NCBI GenBank assembly: GCA_024516155.1
Contig: JAJJXM010000076.1
Coordinates: forward strand, 186,001 to 250,000
Direction: 5' to 3'
DNA from: Pyronema omphalodes
Lineage: Eukaryota > Ascomycota > Pezizomycetes > Pezizales > Pyronemataceae
DNA: 64,000 bases
Shown here: in pieces, positions 60,425 through 64,000 of the stretch
How the letters are laid out: every line of letters starts with the position of its first letter
Numbering within the stretch: the first letter of the stretch is position 1
The notes under the pieces: model-generated
The model's input: the letters and a program-made list of their open reading frames with translations, nothing else
Databases searched by the model: none
Told to the model about the DNA's origin: nothing
Program-made: the position numbers and the translations under genes

Positions 60425-63400
60425 ACCTGGTCAACCATACATGTCAGAACTAATACTTATGCCCGTCAAAAACAAGGAAAAAAAGCACGTGAAACGATTT
60501 ACCCTCCCATATCCAGCTCATCTTGCCCATTACCTCGACTTTCAGCGTGCACAATTTGTCACACACAACCATGTACCCCCGAAATCACAGAACACCATCA
60601 CGACAATTTTATGTTGCTTAAAATATATCCCACACAAAATTTCTATATTTAATCATCACATTTGTTAAAAAAAATACCAATCAAAATACAACTCGAGAAA
60701 AGAAAAAAAAAGGCAGAAATAAAGGAGCAAACAAATGAATACAAAATGCAGCACAGGGACAGGGTTTTCTGTACGCAAATCTTGCAGCACACAAGAAGAT
60801 TGCAAGACAAACTACAATTGCCTCAACATTAGTATCGCAAGGCACGATAAGAAAAATGAATATTTCACCCAACAAGGGTAGTCATTCACTACAAATACTT
60901 TCCGTCACTAAAGAACAAAACCCATCTGCTGCACAAACAGACTGTCGGTACAAACTGCAATCGCTTCAACAGCAGTATTGCAAAGTACCATCACAGAAAT
61001 TGACACTTCACCTACTAAAGATGATACTTCAACACAAATGTTTTTAGTCCGCTGAGAACCTGGCTCATTTATACCACACCAACGAAAAAACAAGCGGAAT
61101 CTTATGACTACGATTGCTCCACAGGGAAGAAAAACATAAAACACACTCTGAATACATATCATCACAGTTACATCTCGCCTTTTCCACTGTTGTCGAAGCC
61201 TATCCTGTGAATGTATATTTACTGAGTACCCGAGTGACGTCACATGGCTAACCACTGTGCGAACGGGCCTCCATCTATGCTTACTTTTCTAGCCAATGTA
61301 TTGACAGGCAACACTTTCATCTCACATACTGTCTCTTCTATTAGCATCCCAGAAATTGACACTTCACCTGATAAAGATAATTATTTAACCCAAACATGTT
61401 CAGTCTCAATTCATTTATACCACACCGACGAAAGGATAAGCTATATATTATGACTACGATCGCTCCGCAAGGAATAAAAACATAAAAGACACTCTAAGTA
61501 CATCCTATCACAATTAAATCTCGCCTTTTCCACTGTTTCCGAAGCCAGTCTTGTGGAGGAATATTCACCGAGCGCCCGAGTGACGTTGCATGACTAAGCA
61601 CCGTTCCAACCTATATCCATCTATGCCTATCTGTCTCGCCAATGTATGTACAGGCAACACTTTCATTACACATACTGTCTGTTGTACTTGTGTATATATT
61701 CCTCTTTGCATTTTGAACATTTCCATCATTTTGCGTGCGATAGGGTGCAGCTGCGTAGGTTGTTTGGTTCTAAGCAGTGGCCACTCCCCTCTCTCATCGC
61801 CTCGCCCACACCATCCAGCGTCAGTCAGTAGCACCGAACTTCGTAATTGTACAAGTATCCTTTTTACCAAGTGAATACGAAAAATGCAATAAACAAGATA
61901 AATATACAATCTAAATCACGTGGGAACGTTACATCTTTGACAACTGCGTTTCGCTGCTTGAAGACCCACGAAGACTCACATACACGACTTTCGCGGATAC
62001 TCTACATGTCCACAGTCAACCCCCGCAGCCACCTCGCTTCGACCCTACACGTAGAATCACAGTCCCATATTCTCCAAATGAATCAAGAATAACACCAATC
62101 ACAAATAAATACTCAAAATAAATATTAAAATAAATAATCCAAATCATCAAATCATCTCATACATAAATACATAAATGCATAAATGCATTTATCCATTGCA
62201 CGTTCGCTACATGTTGCAAGGTGTCGAGTGCATTCATTCCTCCATCAACCTCCATCATGTGTGCAAAACGAAAGACACGGAATCTTCCGTGTGCAGACCT
62301 GCGAGGATTGTAGCCTGATAACCATGTAGTTAGAATGAGCCTGTTTGTGTAATCAGATGGCACAGCTTATTTTATTTGTTTGGAGGGGTAGAGTTGTTTA
62401 TTGAATCGCGGCAATCTGGGGGAAGGAGGGAGGAGGAAAAGAGGGGATGATGGGTGATTACAAATGAAGGAGGCGGAATTGACAAAAGTGAAGAGAATAG
62501 TACGAACAGATAAAGAGGGATGTGAAAAGATATTGAAGAGTATTGGTGAATAAAGCGATGAGAAAGAGTAAGATAATAAAGGATTACGAAGCAATGCGAA
62601 AGAGAATTGGACAGTGCATGTGAATAAGGAAGAATGGAAAAACAATCACAAAACACTACGAACGAAGCAGCAGGAATGGGAGGAAAGAATAAAACAGTGC
62701 GAAGGAATGAATAGAGGAGAAATGGTGACGAAGATATGGCAGTCAACGTCAATAAGGCAGGATAGAAAACCAATCATAAACCACTACGGACGAAGAAGTA
62801 GGAATAGGAAGGCAGAGGCAGGATAATAGGAAAGTAAACATGAAGAGACAGAAAAGAAAAAGAACCATACAACTACGGATGAAATAGAAGGAATAGGAAG
62901 AATAATGAAATAATTCGAGGAAAGAAGAAATGGTGATAAAACAAGTACATCGGAAAGAAAGAGGGAATACCAAAAGTGAAAAGCACTCACAAGAAGTATT
63001 AGGGAATAGAGATAACCAAATAAAGAGTGGTAGAAGAGCACGCTGAAAACGAGGAGAGATTACCAGAAGGGATCAGTAATCAGGTAAGCAAGAAGAAATT
63101 GAAGTGAATTTGAGAAGAGGTCAAGAGAGAGAAAAGAAGTCACACAATTAATAAAGGACGAAGAGAAGGATAATAAAACAGTACAACTGAAAAATTGGGA
63201 ATTGGAAACGACAGTTAACGAGTACGGAAGGAATGGGAATGATGATAGGAGAAATATATAGTTTGTTGATATATAGTTTGTTATTATATAGTTTGTGAAT
63301 ATATATTTTATTCATTAAATGAATTCCATATTTACAGCGTATTTCTGCATTTTCGTCCAGAAGCATAGTGAAAAATGCGTGCCATGGAGGCTCTGCTGTG

Positions 63401-63546
63401 GCGATGAGGCCGGGTGACCTTGCCGTGAAGCCGAGTGACCCCACATGACCCGTGACACAGAAACCACCTTCCGCCATCCCACCATCCTTTTGCCAACATT
63501 GCAAAGCAACGAATCAAAAAAATACAGCCAACATTGCAGCAAAAAT

Positions 63547-63665
63547 AGCCCACGGCTGGAATTGAACCAGCGTCCTTCTCAAAGCTTAACATGACGTTTC
63601 GTGCCATCAGTCGGCAGTACTGAGCCTGTCACAAGTAAGATATGATACCACTACACCACGCGGGC
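63547..63665 (-). tRNA. tRNA-Thr(UGU)-like gene, array copy 6
   Basis: Identical to copy 1, shifted by five periods; it lies in the unit cut by the window end. Confidence 0.6.
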
Positions 63666-64000
63666 ACCTGGTCAACCATACATGTCAGAACTAATACTTA
63701 TGCCCGTCAAAAACAAGGAAAAAAAGCACGTGAAACGATTTACCCTCCCATATCCAGCTCATCTTGCCCATTACCTCGACTTTCAGCGTGCACAATTTGT
63801 CACACACAACCATGTACCCCCGAAATCACAGAACACCATCACGACAATTTTATGTTGCTTAAAATATATCCCACACAAAATTTCTATATTTAATCATCAC
63901 ATTTGTTAAAAAAAATACCAATCAAAATACAACTCGAGAAAAGAAAAAAAAAGGCAGAAATAAAGGAGCAAACAAATGAATACAAAATGCAGCACAGGGA

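Larger units (their letters stand above)
45903..64000. repeat. Megasatellite: tandem array of an identical 3,241-bp unit, at least 5.58 copies
   Basis: Direct repeats with constant period 3,241 bp. Phase-matched unit starts are 45952, 49193, 52434, 55675, 58916 and 62157; the window ends inside the sixth. All stretches I compared between copies were identical, and all short frames recur at the same offset with identical translations. Each unit in order (first unit coordinates): conserved 220-bp block (45952-46163), purine-rich block (46200-47040), short AT repeat (47041-47105), a TGACCCCACATGACCCGTG block (about 47190-47300), tRNA-Thr-like gene (47342-47460), and a region with related sub-repeats about 346 bp apart (near 48211 and 48557). 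No frame over 134 codons and no transposase or reverse transcriptase motif. It may be a true recently homogenised satellite, an integrated multimer of a circular DNA, or partly an assembly effect. Confidence 0.95.

Noticed and set aside
45952..64000. Dozens of 60-134 codon frames on both strands of the array (for example 46167-46568 minus, 46943-47299 minus).
   Set aside because: They recur only because the DNA repeats, overlap each other on both strands, come from the purine-biased block or from the tRNA-like locus, and show no domain or splice logic.
45903..64000. rDNA or CRISPR array.
   Set aside because: No rRNA-like sequence was recognised in the unit, and the repeats are 3.2 kb without a spacer pattern.
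42440..64000. LTR retrotransposon or DNA transposon array.
   Set aside because: No reverse transcriptase, integrase or transposase motif, no terminal repeats and no target duplication seen.

Overview
The window comes from a filamentous ascomycete (Pezizomycotina). Genes carry short introns (mostly 46-90 bp) with GT..AG ends and CTAAC/CTGAC-like branch sites. The gene set includes a rhodopsin-domain integral membrane protein, a GH76 Dfg5/Dcw1 mannosidase, a fungal GILT-like protein and an MFS sugar porter. A more precise placement (for example Orbiliomycetes) would be a guess.

Layout. 1-1414: 3' truncated MFS sugar transporter (minus). 4020-4928: secreted cysteine-rich protein with a C-terminal peptidase-like domain. 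5462-13624: compact plus-strand housekeeping block with a ZW10/Dsl1-family tether, Vps33 and ORC3. 15019-15099: tRNA-Ser(AGA). 16335-17206: J-domain protein. 17207-24235: 7 kb without a gene I can support. 24236-25658: rhodopsin-domain membrane protein. 27036-28592: GH76 wall enzyme (minus). 29335-29421: tRNA-Ile(AAU) with an intron. 30015-31042: SDR oxidoreductase (minus). 31966-33439: unusual modular protein whose exons repeat a W-x-W-P module after a Lys-Arg site (minus). 35030-37129: DHA-type MFS transporter (minus). 39741-40382: GILT-like protein. 41457-41837: small hypothetical protein (minus).

From about 42.44 kb to the window end the DNA is a large non-coding tandem array. A transition zone of diverged copies (about 42.44-45.90 kb) leads into at least 5.58 head-to-tail copies of a 3,241-bp unit. 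No difference was seen among the copies compared. Each unit carries a minus-strand tRNA-Thr(UGU)-like gene with intact A and B boxes, a predicted 47-nt intron and an oligo-T terminator. Each also has a purine-rich block of about 840 bp, a short AT-rich tandem repeat, and related sub-repeats about 346 bp apart. Short open frames in the array recur every 3,241 bp because the DNA repeats; I do not treat them as genes.

Functional links. ZW10/Dsl1 and Vps33 both serve membrane tethering and fusion, and ORC3 serves replication initiation; they are neighbours on one strand but not an operon. The two points most worth study are the tRNA-bearing megasatellite and the Lys-Arg/W-x-W-P modular protein. 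All exon structures below were read by eye from splice signals and reading frame and have no transcript support.
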